Positions 1 to 9,004 are shown, numbered from the stretch's first letter. The stretch: 64,000 nucleotides of DNA from an uncultured Aquimarina sp. (GCA_947493035.1 CANLOW010000003.1:124001-188000), one strand, 5' to 3'. Notes: a model not told the origin generated them from the sequence alone. Numbers and translations are program-made.

Positions 1-2351
1 GAATCGCTTGCCATTTTGCAAATATTGGTGTTGAGGTTTTACTGCTCGATATTGTTCCTAGGGAACTCAACGAGAAAGAGCAAGCCAAAGGCCTTACGCT
101 AAAAGATAAAGTGGTTAGAAATCGTTTAGTCAATGGGGCTTTGCAAAAAGCACTAAAGAGTAAACCCTCCCCTATTTACAATCAAGAATTTGCTTCTAGG
201 ATTACGACAGGTAATTTAGAAGACGATATATCTAAGATTGGTGAAGCAGAATGGATTATCGAAGTTGTTGTAGAACGGTTGGATATCAAGAAAAAAGTAT
301 TCGAAAATCTTGAAAAATATAGAACCCCTGGCACGCTAATTACTAGTAATACATCAGGTATTCCTATAAAATTTATGAGTGAAGGACGAAGTGATGATTT
401 TCAAAAACACTTTTGCGGAACACACTTCTTTAACCCTGCTCGATATTTAAAATTATTTGAAATCATTCCTGGTCCAAAAACAGACCAAACAGTTTTAGAT
501 TTTTTAAATAATTATGGCGATCAGTATCTTGGAAAAACTTCTGTTATAGCCAAAGACACACCTGCGTTTATTGGGAATCGTATTGGAATCTTTAGCATTC
601 AAAGTTTATTTCATACCGTAAAAGATATGAATTTGACTGTAGAAGAAGTAGATAAATTGACAGGACCTGTTATTGGACGTCCTAAATCTGCCACTTTTAG
701 AACGGTAGATGTAGTTGGCTTAGATACCTTAGTACATGTTGCCAATGGTATTTCAGAAAACTGTCCTAATGATGAACGTCACGAATTGTTTGCTTTACCC
801 GATTTCGTCAATACATTGATGGAAAACAAGTGGCTGGGAAGTAAAACTGGTCAAGGATTCTATAAGAAGACCAAAAATGCCGAAGGGAAAACAGAAATTC
901 TATCATTAGATCTTAATACACTTGAGTATCGTTCTAAGAAACGTGCATCATTTGCAACTTTAGAACTTACGAAAACGATTGATAAAGTAGTTAACCGTTT
1001 TAAAGTATTGGTTGGAGGAAAAGATAAAGCTGGTGAATTCTACCGTAAAAGCTTTGCTGACTTATTTTCATATGTTTCTTTTCGTATTCCTGAAATTACA
1101 GATTCCCTTTACAAAATTGATGATGCAATGAAGGCCGGTTTTGGTTGGGAGCACGGCCCTTTCCAAATTTGGGATGCCATTGGTGTTGAAAAAGGATTAA
1201 AATTGATCGAAGATGCTAATTTAAAAGTAGCCGATTGGGTTACTGAAATGATTGCGTCTGGTAGTGAAAGTTTTTATACCGTAAAAGAAGGTGCCACATT
1301 TGTATATGATATTCCTTCTAAAACGCAACTAAAAAAGCCTGGACAGGATGCTTTTATTATCCTAGACAATATCCGCAAGACTAATGAAGTTTTCAAAAAT
1401 TCTGGAGTTGTCGTTGAAGATATTGGAGATGGAATTCTTAATGTAGAATTTCAATCTAAAATGAATACTATTGGTGGTGATGTCCTCGCAGGTATTAATA
1501 AAGCGATTGATTTAGCTGAAAAAGAACATCAAGGTATTGTTGTTGGAAATCAAGCGTCAAATTTCTCTGTTGGTGCTAACCTTGCCATGATTTTCATGAT
1601 GGCAGTTGAGCAAGAATATGATGAATTAAACATGGCTATCAAGTACTTCCAAGATACGATGATGCGCTTACGTTATTCTTCGATTCCGACCATAGCTGCT
1701 CCTCATGGAATGACCTTTGGTGGAGGATGCGAACTGTCATTACATGCAGACAAAGTAGTCGCAGCAGCAGAAACTTATATAGGCTTAGTTGAATTTGGTG
1801 TTGGTGTCATCCCTGGTGGTGGTGGTTCTAAAGAAATGGCATTACGTGCTAGTGATAGTTTCCGAAAAGGAGATGTAGAATTAAATATTCTCCAAGAAAA
1901 TTTCTTAACCATTGGTATGGCCAAAGTATCCACTTCTGCTTATGAAGCTTTTGATACTGGAATTTTCCAAAAACACAAAGATGTAGTTGTTGTAAATAAA
2001 GACCGTCAAATCCATGTGGCAAAAGCTCATGCTAAATTATTGGCTGAACAAGGATATACACAACCTGCAAAACGTAAAGATGTAAGGGTACTTGGTAAGC
2101 AAGCTTTAGGTATGTTCTTGGTAGGAACCGACTCTATGCAAGCCAGTAACTACATCAGTGAACACGATCAAAAAATTGCTAACAAACTTGCTTACGTAAT
2201 GGCTGGTGGAGACTTATCCGAACCTACTAATGTAAGTGAACAGTATCTATTAGATCTTGAACGTGAGGCTTTCCTTAGCTTATGTACCGAGCGTAAAACG
2301 CTAGAACGTATCGAACATATGTTGAAGAAAGGGAAACCATTGCGTAATTAA
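1..2351 (+). CDS. fadN: 3-hydroxyacyl-CoA dehydrogenase / enoyl-CoA hydratase, FadN type (5' partial)
   Basis: Bifunctional beta-oxidation enzyme that hydrates enoyl-CoA and oxidises 3-hydroxyacyl-CoA in the cytoplasm. The frame is open from base 3, so the gene runs off the left edge. The remnant begins in the NAD-binding fold (IACHFANIGVEVLLLDIVP); the GTG at 111 is internal. Visible signatures are GTHFFNPARY, with the likely catalytic His, and EIIPGPKT of the dehydrogenase. In the C-terminal half come NFSVGANL, GMTFGGGCELSLHAD and VIPGGGGS of the crotonase fold, with the oxyanion hole and catalytic acidic region. The dehydrogenase-first, hydratase-last order is that of Bacillus FadN rather than E. 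coli FadB. Thiolase and acyl-CoA dehydrogenase genes follow on the same strand, separated only by the small four-helix-bundle gene. Confidence 0.93.
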   Translation, partial: IACHFANIGVEVLLLDIVPRELNEKEQAKGLTLKDKVVRNRLVNGALQKALKSKPSPIYNQEFASRITTGNLEDDISKIGEAEWIIEVVVERLDIKKKVFENLEKYRTPGTLITSNTSGIPIKFMSEGRSDDFQKHFCGTHFFNPARYLKLFEIIPGPKTDQTVLDFLNNYGDQYLGKTSVIAKDTPAFIGNRIGIFSIQSLFHTVKDMNLTVEEVDKLTGPVIGRPKSATFRTVDVVGLDTLVHVANGISENCPNDERHELFALPDFVNTLMENKWLGSKTGQGFYKKTKNAEGKTEILSLDLNTLEYRSKKRASFATLELTKTIDKVVNRFKVLVGGKDKAGEFYRKSFADLFSYVSFRIPEITDSLYKIDDAMKAGFGWEHGPFQIWDAIGVEKGLKLIEDANLKVADWVTEMIASGSESFYTVKEGATFVYDIPSKTQLKKPGQDAFIILDNIRKTNEVFKNSGVVVEDIGDGILNVEFQSKMNTIGGDVLAGINKAIDLAEKEHQGIVVGNQASNFSVGANLAMIFMMAVEQEYDELNMAIKYFQDTMMRLRYSSIPTIAAPHGMTFGGGCELSLHADKVVAAAETYIGLVEFGVGVIPGGGGSKEMALRASDSFRKGDVELNILQENFLTIGMAKVSTSAYEAFDTGIFQKHKDVVVVNKDRQIHVAKAHAKLLAEQGYTQPAKRKDVRVLGKQALGMFLVGTDSMQASNYISEHDQKIANKLAYVMAGGDLSEPTNVSEQYLLDLEREAFLSLCTERKTLERIEHMLKKGKPLRN

Positions 2352-2366
2352 TAACTAAGACAAAAG

Positions 2367-2390
2367 AATATAGATTATAGAAAATAGACA
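2367..2390 (+). repeat. AT-rich inverted repeat, left of four-helix-bundle gene
   Basis: The 41-bp gap between the fadN stop and the next ATG carries TAGATTATAGAAAATAGAC at 2371-2389. Its exact reverse complement lies at 4090-4108, just before fadE, and a close inverted copy lies at 2750-2775, directly after the small gene. The small gene is therefore bracketed by imperfect inverted repeats. This is seen directly in the sequence; a mobile-element role is inference. Confidence 0.8.
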
Positions 2391-2392
2391 TT

Positions 2393-2749
2393 ATGGCTCG
2401 ACATAATTTCAGGAATTTAAAAATTTGGCAAGAAGGACTTATTCTTGTAGAAGAAAGTTCAAAATTGACTAAAACATTTCCAAAAGATGAAAGATTCGAT
2501 TTAACAAGCCAAATGAATAGGAGTATAATTTCAATTCCTTCTAATATTGCTGAAGGAACAGCTAAATCGTCTGATAAACACTTTAAAGTATTTCTTGAGA
2601 ATAGTCTAGGTTCAGCTTTTGAATGGGAAACACAACTCGAAATAGCGAAAATCAAGCAATATGTTAATGAATCTGATTATAATTTATTAAAAGATAGAGT
2701 CAATCAAATCCAAAGGATGATTGGGTCTTTTATAGATCGATTGAATTAA
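2393..2749 (+). CDS. Four-helix-bundle protein of the S23 / 23S rRNA intervening-sequence (Avd-like) family
   Basis: A 118-residue all-helical protein. The N-terminal pattern NLKIWQEGLILVEE, the central SQMNRSIISIPSNIAEG and the following FKVFLENSLGSAFEWETQLEIA are the hallmarks of the S23 four-helix-bundle family. That family includes proteins encoded in 23S rRNA intervening sequences, and the Avd accessory protein of diversity-generating retroelements shares the fold. No reverse transcriptase or rRNA gene is visible nearby. The gene sits between fadN and fadA, 41 bp from each, inside AT-rich inverted repeats, and has no metabolic link to its neighbours. The molecular role is unknown; basic residues and the family history suggest nucleic-acid binding. 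Family assignment is confident, function is not. Confidence 0.88.
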   Translation: MARHNFRNLKIWQEGLILVEESSKLTKTFPKDERFDLTSQMNRSIISIPSNIAEGTAKSSDKHFKVFLENSLGSAFEWETQLEIAKIKQYVNESDYNLLKDRVNQIQRMIGSFIDRLN

Positions 2750-2778
2750 GTCTATATTCTAATTTCTATAATCTAAAA
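2750..2778 (+). repeat. AT-rich inverted repeat, right of four-helix-bundle gene
   Basis: Immediately after the stop codon, GTCTAT and then TTTCTATAATCTA (2763-2775) form an imperfect reverse complement of the left repeat at 2371-2389. The same TTTCTATAATCTA recurs directly at 4096-4108. The block fills most of the 41-bp gap before fadA. Confidence 0.75.
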
Positions 2779-2790
2779 TCCTTAAGAATC

Positions 2791-3984
2791 ATGAGTAAAA
2801 CAGCATATATAGTAAAAGCATACCGAACAGCAGTGGGGAAAGCACCTCGTGGAGTGTTCCGGTTTAAAAGATCGGATGAGCTAGCTGCGGAAACTATTCA
2901 GCATATGATGAAAGAAGTTCCTCAACTAGATAAAAACCGTATCGATGACGTAATTGTAGGGAATGCCATGCCCGAAGGTGCTCAAGGCCTAAACATGGCA
3001 CGCCTAATCTCTTTAATGGGGTTAGATAGTATCGAAGTTCCTGGAGTAACAGTGAATCGTTTTTGCTCATCAGGTATTGAAACTATAGGAATGGCTTCGG
3101 CTAAAATTCAAGCTGGAATGGCTGACTGTATTATAGCAGGAGGTGCTGAAAGTATGAGTGCCGTACCTATGACTGGTTTTAAAACTGAATTAAATTATGA
3201 TCTAGCTAAGGCAGGTCATGAAGATTATTATTGGGGAATGGGTAATACAGCCGAGGCTGTAGCTCAAGAATTTAATGTTTCTCGAGAAGATCAGGACGCT
3301 TTTGCTTACCAATCACACCAAAAAGCATTGAAAGCTCAAGCTGAAAACCGTTTTCAAGATCAAATTGTTCCTATTGAAGTTGAGCAAACATTTATCGATG
3401 AAAACGGTAAAAAGGCTACTAAAAAGTACACCGTTACCAAAGACGAAGGCCCTCGTGCAGATACTAGCATTGAAAAACTTGCTAAACTAAGAGCTGTTTT
3501 TGCTCAAGGAGGAAGTGTTACTGCGGGTAATTCTTCGCAAACTAGTGATGGTGCTGCCTTTGTTCTAATCATGAGTGAGGAAATGGTGAAAGAATTAAAC
3601 CTTGAACCTATTGCACGTTTAGTAAACTATGCTGCAGCAGGAGTTCCTCCTCGAATTATGGGGATTGGTCCTATAAAAGCAGTTCCGAAAGCATTAAAAC
3701 AAGCTGGTTTAAAGCAAAATGATTTAGATCTTATCGAATTAAACGAAGCTTTTGCTTCTCAATCTTTAGCAGTTATTCGTGAATTAGGTCTTAATCCTGA
3801 AATTGTTAATCCAAATGGAGGTGCAATTGCTTTAGGACATCCATTAGGTTGTACAGGCGCAAAATTATCCGTTCAATTATTCGATGAAATGCGTAAACGT
3901 AACATGCAAGGTAAGTATGGTGCTGTTACCATGTGCGTCGGTACTGGACAAGGAGCCTGTGGAATATTTGAGTTTCTTTCCTAA
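2791..3984 (+). CDS. fadA: Acetyl-CoA C-acyltransferase (3-ketoacyl-CoA thiolase)
   Basis: Carries out the last step of beta-oxidation, thiolytic cleavage of 3-ketoacyl-CoA to acetyl-CoA and a shortened acyl-CoA. The 397-residue length is typical of the family. The nucleophilic Cys lies in [15 protein letters not shown] (Cys92), the catalytic His in [17 protein letters not shown] (His350) and the second Cys in [10 protein letters not shown] (Cys382), so all active-site blocks are intact. It is third in the operon, after fadN and the small four-helix-bundle gene, and 133 bp before fadE. The start is the only ATG that gives the standard thiolase N-terminus. The trifunctional-protein partner is presumably the upstream FadN product. 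Confidence 0.96.
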   Translation: MSKTAYIVKAYRTAVGKAPRGVFRFKRSDELAAETIQHMMKEVPQLDKNRIDDVIVGNAMPEGAQGLNMARLISLMGLDSIEVPGVTVNRFCSSGIETIGMASAKIQAGMADCIIAGGAESMSAVPMTGFKTELNYDLAKAGHEDYYWGMGNTAEAVAQEFNVSREDQDAFAYQSHQKALKAQAENRFQDQIVPIEVEQTFIDENGKKATKKYTVTKDEGPRADTSIEKLAKLRAVFAQGGSVTAGNSSQTSDGAAFVLIMSEEMVKELNLEPIARLVNYAAAGVPPRIMGIGPIKAVPKALKQAGLKQNDLDLIELNEAFASQSLAVIRELGLNPEIVNPNGGAIALGHPLGCTGAKLSVQLFDEMRKRNMQGKYGAVTMCVGTGQGACGIFEFLS

Positions 3985-4117
3985 GAAAGAATTTAGAGTA
4001 TAGATGATAGAATATAGAAAACACAAAATGATTAATCAATCTAGAAAATAGAAACTATAGAAAGACACAATTTAAGTCTATTCTCCATAGTCTATTTTCT
4101 ATAATCTATTTAAAGAC
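3985..4117 (+). repeat. Repeat-rich spacer between fadA and fadE (possible vacant copy of the four-helix-bundle element)
   Basis: This 133-bp spacer contains no ORF but many ATAGA-type units on both strands. A left arm at 4041-4066 pairs imperfectly with a right arm at 4076-4102 around a short loop, giving a long AU-rich hairpin. The last part, 4090-4108, is the exact reverse complement of the repeat left of the four-helix-bundle gene. The 3' part, beginning TAAGTCTAT and ending TTTCTATAATCTA, resembles the right flank of that gene. The spacer therefore has both flanks but no gene between them. Confidence 0.7.
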
Positions 4118-5917
4118 ATGAGTACACAACAAGATATCCTCCGCGGAGGGCAATTTATAGTAAAAGAAACATTAGCTGAAAACGTATTTACTCCTGAAGA
4201 TTTTTCGGAGGAACAATTAATGATGAAAGAAGCGGTTACAGAATTTGTAGACCGTGAAGTTTGGCCACACAAAGAACGCTTTGAAAAGAAAGATTACAAA
4301 TTTACCGAAGAGGTAATGCGTAAAGCTGGTGAATTAGGTTTCTTAGGAATCGCTGTCCCTGAAAAATATGATGGCCTTGGTATGGGCTTTGTCTCTACAA
4401 TGTTGGTCTGCGATTATATTTCTGGTGCCACAGGTTCATTAGGAACGGCATTCGGAGCACATACTGGAATCGGAACTATGCCAATTACCTTATATGGTAC
4501 TGAAGAGCAAAAACAGAAGTATGTTCCTAAATTGGCTACTGGGGAATGGTTTGGAGCTTATTGTTTAACCGAGCCAGGTGCTGGGTCAGATGCCAATAGT
4601 GGAAAAACGAAAGCGGTTTTGAGTGACGATGGAAAACATTATAATATCTCAGGACAAAAAATGTGGATTTCTAATGCTGGATTCTGTAATGTATTTATTG
4701 TTTTTGCTCGTATTGAAGATGATAAAAACATTACTGGATTTATTGTAGAAAACGATCCAAGCAATGGAATTACACTTGGCGAAGAAGAGCATAAATTAGG
4801 AATTCATGCGTCCTCTACTCGACAAGTATTCTTTAGTGATACTAAAGTCCCTGTAGAAAACATGCTTTCTGAGCGTGGCAATGGATTTAAAATAGCAATG
4901 AATGCGTTGAATATTGGGCGAATTAAATTAGCTGCAGCTTGTCTAGACGCTCAACGTCGAGTAATTACTAGCGCCACTAAATATGCTGCTGAGCGTGTTC
5001 AATTTAAGACTCCTATAATTAAATTTGGAGCTATACGACAGAAGTTAGCTGACATGGCAATGAACTGTTATGTTGGTGAATCTGCTTCTTACCGTGCTGC
5101 AAAAGATATTGAAAACCGAATTGAGATTCGAACAGCAGGAGGCAATACGCATCAAGAAGCCGAATTAAAAGGTGTTGAAGAATTCGCTATCGAATGTTCC
5201 ATCTTAAAAGTTGCTGTATCAGAAGATGTACAAAATTGTGCTGATGAAGGTATTCAGATTTATGGAGGAATGGGATTCTCTGCTGACACTCCAATGGAAT
5301 CGGCTTGGCGTGATGCTCGTATTTCTCGAATCTATGAAGGAACCAACGAAATCAATCGTATGCTTTCTGTAGGTATGTTAATGAAAAAAGCCTTTAAAGG
5401 ACATGTAGATTTAATGGGGCCCGCAATGGCTGTTGCTGATGAACTAACAGGGATTCCGTCATTTGACACTCCAGATTATTCGGCTCCTCTTTCTCAAGAA
5501 AAAGCTCTATTGAAAGGAATGAAGAAAGTATTCCTTATGGTAGCTGGTAGTGCTGCTCAAAAATTTGGAACAGAGTTAGAAGAGCATCAACAACTATTGA
5601 TGGCAGCCTCAGATATATTGATCGAAATCTATATGGCTGAATCTGCTATCCTAAGGACTGAAAAGAATATTGCAAGATCAGGAGTTGAATCTCAAAAAGC
5701 TCAAATCGCAATGACTGAGCTTTATGTATTTAATGCTATTGAACATATTACTACGAAAGCTAAAGAAGGTATTGCTAGTTTTGCTGAAGGAGACGAGCAA
5801 CGTATGATGTTAATGGGATTAAAAAGATTTACCAAATACCAACAAATGCCAAACATTGTAGGGCTAAGAAATATTATTACTGATCAAATTGATTCAGAAA
5901 ATGAATACTGTTTTTAA
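4118..5917 (+). CDS. fadE: Acyl-CoA dehydrogenase, long C-terminal form
   Basis: FAD enzyme that introduces the first double bond in fatty acyl-CoA and passes electrons to electron-transfer flavoprotein. At 599 residues it is longer than the roughly 380-residue short- and medium-chain enzymes and matches the ACADVL/ACAD9-like class with an extra C-terminal helical domain (about 440-599). The family signature CLTEPGAGSDANSGKT (from about residue 149), MWISNAG, and RISRIYEGTNEINRMLS near residue 400 are present. It is last in the operon, followed by a good intrinsic terminator at about 5994. With fadN and fadA it supplies a full beta-oxidation cycle apart from acyl-CoA synthetase and ETF, which are not in the window. 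Confidence 0.94.
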   Translation: MSTQQDILRGGQFIVKETLAENVFTPEDFSEEQLMMKEAVTEFVDREVWPHKERFEKKDYKFTEEVMRKAGELGFLGIAVPEKYDGLGMGFVSTMLVCDYISGATGSLGTAFGAHTGIGTMPITLYGTEEQKQKYVPKLATGEWFGAYCLTEPGAGSDANSGKTKAVLSDDGKHYNISGQKMWISNAGFCNVFIVFARIEDDKNITGFIVENDPSNGITLGEEEHKLGIHASSTRQVFFSDTKVPVENMLSERGNGFKIAMNALNIGRIKLAAACLDAQRRVITSATKYAAERVQFKTPIIKFGAIRQKLADMAMNCYVGESASYRAAKDIENRIEIRTAGGNTHQEAELKGVEEFAIECSILKVAVSEDVQNCADEGIQIYGGMGFSADTPMESAWRDARISRIYEGTNEINRMLSVGMLMKKAFKGHVDLMGPAMAVADELTGIPSFDTPDYSAPLSQEKALLKGMKKVFLMVAGSAAQKFGTELEEHQQLLMAASDILIEIYMAESAILRTEKNIARSGVESQKAQIAMTELYVFNAIEHITTKAKEGIASFAEGDEQRMMLMGLKRFTKYQQMPNIVGLRNIITDQIDSENEYCF

Positions 5918-5993
5918 TGATATTTACTCGTTTTAAACGAGTTTCTTTAGAAGAGTATATTCAAGAATCAATGTAGTTTTAAAATATAATAAT

Positions 5994-6028
5994 CCAAGAT
6001 TTGAATGATTCATTTCTTGGTTTTTTTG
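5994..6028 (+). terminator. Intrinsic terminator of the fad operon
   Basis: CCAAGA at 5994-5999 pairs with TCTTGG at 6015-6020. An inner TGAAT/ATTCA stem closes the loop, and a run of seven T follows at once. It lies 77 bp after the fadE stop. A weaker hairpin (ACTCGT/ACGAGT, 5926-5942) precedes it. Confidence 0.75.
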
Positions 6029-6181
6029 TTTTCGTATTGTTGTAATATATTTTTATTTGCCTCATTAATCCATGTAGTTAATATATTAAATAGAAAACTA
6101 CATTAATTATTAAACTAAAAATCATATTGAGGCAATACTCATATTCACCCCAATAAACTAATATTATATAAAGACATAAGG

Positions 6182-6235
6182 TATTATAGCAAATCACCCT
6201 GTACTAAAAATAATACAGGGTGATTTGCTATAATA
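6182..6235. repeat. 22-bp perfect inverted repeat between convergent fadE and GH86 genes
   Basis: Positions 6182-6203 and 6214-6235 are exact reverse complements around a 10-base A-rich loop. The stem includes the GC-richer core AAATCACCCTGTA. It ends 39 bp before the stop of the minus-strand GH86 gene and so could terminate transcription from both sides, although neither arm is followed by a clear T-tract. The rest of the 357-bp gap (5918-6274) is AT-rich with no gene seen. Confidence 0.65.
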
Positions 6236-6274
6236 AATTATTAGAAACAAGAGTCTTCTCTAATTCAGTGATTA

Positions 6275-8194
6275 TTATTTCTTATTAAAAGTTTGAAGAG
6301 AAAGACTACTAATAAATCCTCCTTCATCGACAAACTTAATCTCTACTATATTATTTTTTCTTATCAAATCATACGGAACAGGTATTTCTAAAATCCCAAA
6401 GAAAGTTTCTCTATCTTCTTGTTGTCCACCACGGTAATCAAATGGTATAATAATTTGTTTTCCATTGAATGTAACTATTGGAGTACGATTTTTTAATAAT
6501 GGTCGCCCTATACCAACTCGTAACAATGCAGTCCCACCAGATTTAGAAGTAACAATATCGTTAATATCAAAGAAACTAGTCTTCTTAGCCTTTATTTCTT
6601 GCTTGTATTGTTTTGCATATGTTTTCTTTTCTTCAATAATATTAGGAATTACAATACTTTTATTTAACACATATTCGACAACTACAGTTGCATCTTGTTC
6701 TAAATTAATCTCATCAATAATACCACTATACTTTTTTTCAAATAATACTGGCCTACTTCCGCTTAAATATAATTTCTTATAGTTAGCACTAACTACATTA
6801 CTATCATTAATCCCTATAGATTTTAAGCTTACTTTGACATCTTTATGATTCATATTGTGTAATATGACAAAAGCTTTGTTTTTTTCTGCGTATGCATCAA
6901 CTCTGATATCAATATCATTAGAGCTAGTAAAAGCTCGTTTTCCATTAACATTTTGCCAAAGTTCATAAAACTTGATAACATCTGTCCAAACCCAATCTCC
7001 CTTAGCACCTGAAGGTTCACCCGTTTGGCGCAATAACCTCCAATAGTAAGGCACATCTACTCCATTTCTTCCCCATTCACCTTTAACAACTGAAAAAGGA
7101 ATTGCCTTAATGATATGGTTTGGTCGTTCCATTAATTGTAACATCATGGCATTAAAAGATCGAATGAATAACCAATCTCTATAAGGGCTCCATGGTTGGT
7201 TATACCAATCATGGCATTGTGCACCATATTCAGAAATAAGCCAAGGTTTTATTTTCCCATGCTTTAAAGTACTATAATGCTCAATCATATCCATAGTCGC
7301 TTCCATATGACTTCCTTTTCTAAAGAATTTCTTTCCATTAGAAATACCAGGAAAATCATATAAATGAATAGAATAAAAGTCCATTTTATCTCCTACTTCA
7401 TCAATAAAGCGTTTCCAACGATCGTCCCATTGCTTGAAATTATTTTTTTCTAAATCTGGAAAAGCAGTTGTGTACCCTCCTACATTAACTTCTGGGTTTA
7501 AACGATGAATTTCGTCAGCTACTGTTCTATGCAGTTTGAAAATTCCATTTAACGTTGCTCCTCCATGTAACTGTTCTTCTACTAATGGCCACACAGGTTC
7601 ATTCATGATCTCGACATACTTTGGCTTTACGCGTCCTGTAGATCCTCCATTACCATAATAATGCTTAAGAAAATTCCCCATAAAATGTCCTACTGAAGTC
7701 CCAAAAGGTTCTGATGAAGTGTCTTTTTGAGAAAATAACCATTCATCATTTCCTATTCCATTTTCTCCATTAGGATAATAAGGATTATCTTGAGCAGCAG
7801 TAGTCACTATACCTTTCTCATACTTATGTCTATCTCTTTTGTGATTTGCATAGTTCCGTTTAGCTATTTCACCTAATTCTTTCATTTCAGAAACATCAGC
7901 AAACCCTTTTCGATAAGGATCTTCTGGAACACGACTTAATTGATATCTCATTGCTCCTGTTTCTCTTCCAAAGTAGACATCTAAATCATTAATTAGATAA
8001 TCTAATTCCTCTTCATTATCATTCCAATCATTTTCTTCTGGTGAAGAATGTACGGTAATAAATTTCTCTCTTTCAAAAGTAGAAACGTCACCAATAATAT
8101 GGTTCGTGGAAAAATCTACTTTTACTTCGACTTGTGCATAACTACCCAATGTTGAAATAGTAATCGAGCTAATAAAAACAAATAATTTTTTCAT
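6275..8194 (-). CDS. Secreted glycoside hydrolase, GH86-like (beta-agarase / beta-porphyranase)
   Basis: Predicted 639-residue secreted endo-hydrolase of red-algal galactans. I chose ATG 8194 because it gives the signal peptide MKKLFVFISSITISTLGSYA with cleavage before Gln21; the upstream TTG at 8200 is unlikely. A (beta/alpha)8 catalytic domain spans roughly residues 30-430. KYVEIMNEPVWP supplies the likely acid/base Glu199, and KPWLISEYGAQCH the likely nucleophile Glu322; this pairing and the surrounding aromatic residues match GH86. Two beta-sandwich regions follow, the last ending in IVEIKFVDEGGFISS. No type IX sorting domain is seen. A carbohydrate-binding-like gene lies upstream and an AraC regulator is divergent. 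Family assignment is by motif recall; agar versus porphyran cannot be decided. Confidence 0.75.
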   Translation of the reverse strand: MKKLFVFISSITISTLGSYAQVEVKVDFSTNHIIGDVSTFEREKFITVHSSPEENDWNDNEEELDYLINDLDVYFGRETGAMRYQLSRVPEDPYRKGFADVSEMKELGEIAKRNYANHKRDRHKYEKGIVTTAAQDNPYYPNGENGIGNDEWLFSQKDTSSEPFGTSVGHFMGNFLKHYYGNGGSTGRVKPKYVEIMNEPVWPLVEEQLHGGATLNGIFKLHRTVADEIHRLNPEVNVGGYTTAFPDLEKNNFKQWDDRWKRFIDEVGDKMDFYSIHLYDFPGISNGKKFFRKGSHMEATMDMIEHYSTLKHGKIKPWLISEYGAQCHDWYNQPWSPYRDWLFIRSFNAMMLQLMERPNHIIKAIPFSVVKGEWGRNGVDVPYYWRLLRQTGEPSGAKGDWVWTDVIKFYELWQNVNGKRAFTSSNDIDIRVDAYAEKNKAFVILHNMNHKDVKVSLKSIGINDSNVVSANYKKLYLSGSRPVLFEKKYSGIIDEINLEQDATVVVEYVLNKSIVIPNIIEEKKTYAKQYKQEIKAKKTSFFDINDIVTSKSGGTALLRVGIGRPLLKNRTPIVTFNGKQIIIPFDYRGGQQEDRETFFGILEIPVPYDLIRKNNIVEIKFVDEGGFISSLSLQTFNKK

Positions 8195-8208
8195 AATCAA
8201 TAAGTTAC

Positions 8209-8240
8209 AAAAAAAATACAGGATTGAAAAAACAATCCTG
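8209..8240 (-). terminator. Intercistronic terminator/attenuator between CBM-like and GH86 genes
   Basis: Read on the minus strand, CAGGATTG, a six-T loop and CAATCCTG are followed by TA and eight T residues, a textbook intrinsic terminator. It lies in the 84-bp gap after the CBM-like stop and before the GH86 start, so GH86 expression would depend on read-through or its own promoter. Confidence 0.72.
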
Positions 8241-8278
8241 CATTTTAAAATTTAATATACTTTAAGATAAATTATATT

Positions 8279-8857
8279 TTACTTATTCAGTGTTAAGCTA
8301 ATATCATCCACCCAGTAAGTCCCTTTACGCTTATCAAATCCAATGATTAAGTCTAACTTTCTATAATCAATTTTCTTACCGATAGTACCAGTTGCTTCGA
8401 AAGTATGTTCTACTTTAACCCATTCTCCTGATGACTTAAAAGATAAATCTTTGATAAAGATAGCTCCCCAAGGATATTTTCCTCCAGTGTCAGCAGCTGA
8501 ATAAAGAGATGCATAGATTTCATCATTAATAAATCTAGACTTTACCCAAAAACTTAGTGTATATGATTTTCCTTTTTTAAGACGAATCCCTTTTCTTCTT
8601 AATACAGCTTTATTACCAGCTCCATTCTTTGAATTGCTTTTTACTTTTGCACGAAAAGAATTAGAATCTGTTCTTCCTTCTTTTTTATCATAGTTAAAAA
8701 TTACAACTGGTTTCCCTCCATCAGCAGGAGCTCCCCAAACACCACTATACCAATCTTGGTAAGGCACTTTGAAAGAACGATTAGTCTTAATAAGTTCTTG
8801 TGCATTGGCAGTTAGTCCAATAAGGGCACATAACATCGTGAATACAATTTTTTTCAT
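8279..8857 (-). CDS. Secreted carbohydrate-binding-module-like protein (jelly-roll)
   Basis: A 192-residue protein with the signal peptide MKKIVFTMLCALIGLTANA and one beta-sandwich domain. The pattern NKAVLRRKGIRLKKGKSYTL, then FWVKSRF, EWVKVEHTFEAT and a final YWVDDISLTL is characteristic of CBM4/CBM9/CBM22-type modules. Those normally sit beside a catalytic domain, but here the module is a separate protein with no catalytic domain or sorting tail. It is first in the transcription unit with the GH86-like gene and is separated from it by a terminator-like hairpin. Inference: a periplasmic or surface polysaccharide-binding helper for the hydrolase. The exact CBM family is not determined. Confidence 0.65.
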   Translation of the reverse strand: MKKIVFTMLCALIGLTANAQELIKTNRSFKVPYQDWYSGVWGAPADGGKPVVIFNYDKKEGRTDSNSFRAKVKSNSKNGAGNKAVLRRKGIRLKKGKSYTLSFWVKSRFINDEIYASLYSAADTGGKYPWGAIFIKDLSFKSSGEWVKVEHTFEATGTIGKKIDYRKLDLIIGFDKRKGTYWVDDISLTLNK

Positions 8858-9004
8858 AGTAATTACATTTTTATTTACACTCGTTTGGTTAAGTTACAAT
8901 ATGTATGCCAAATATCTGAAAAATATCTTAATCACGACCAAAAAACCTTAAAAAAGATAGTTTTGTCGATAAAATAGCTAACTTTAGCGATAGTTACATA
9001 TATC

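Noticed and set aside
2275..2655. 126-codon minus-strand open frame
   Set aside because: Lies antisense to fadN and the four-helix-bundle gene, which both have clear families; composition is Ser/Leu rich as expected for a shadow frame.
8870..8990. Promoters in the AraC/CBM divergent region
   Set aside because: Only imperfect TAnnTTTG-like strings such as TAACTTTA, with no properly spaced TTG.
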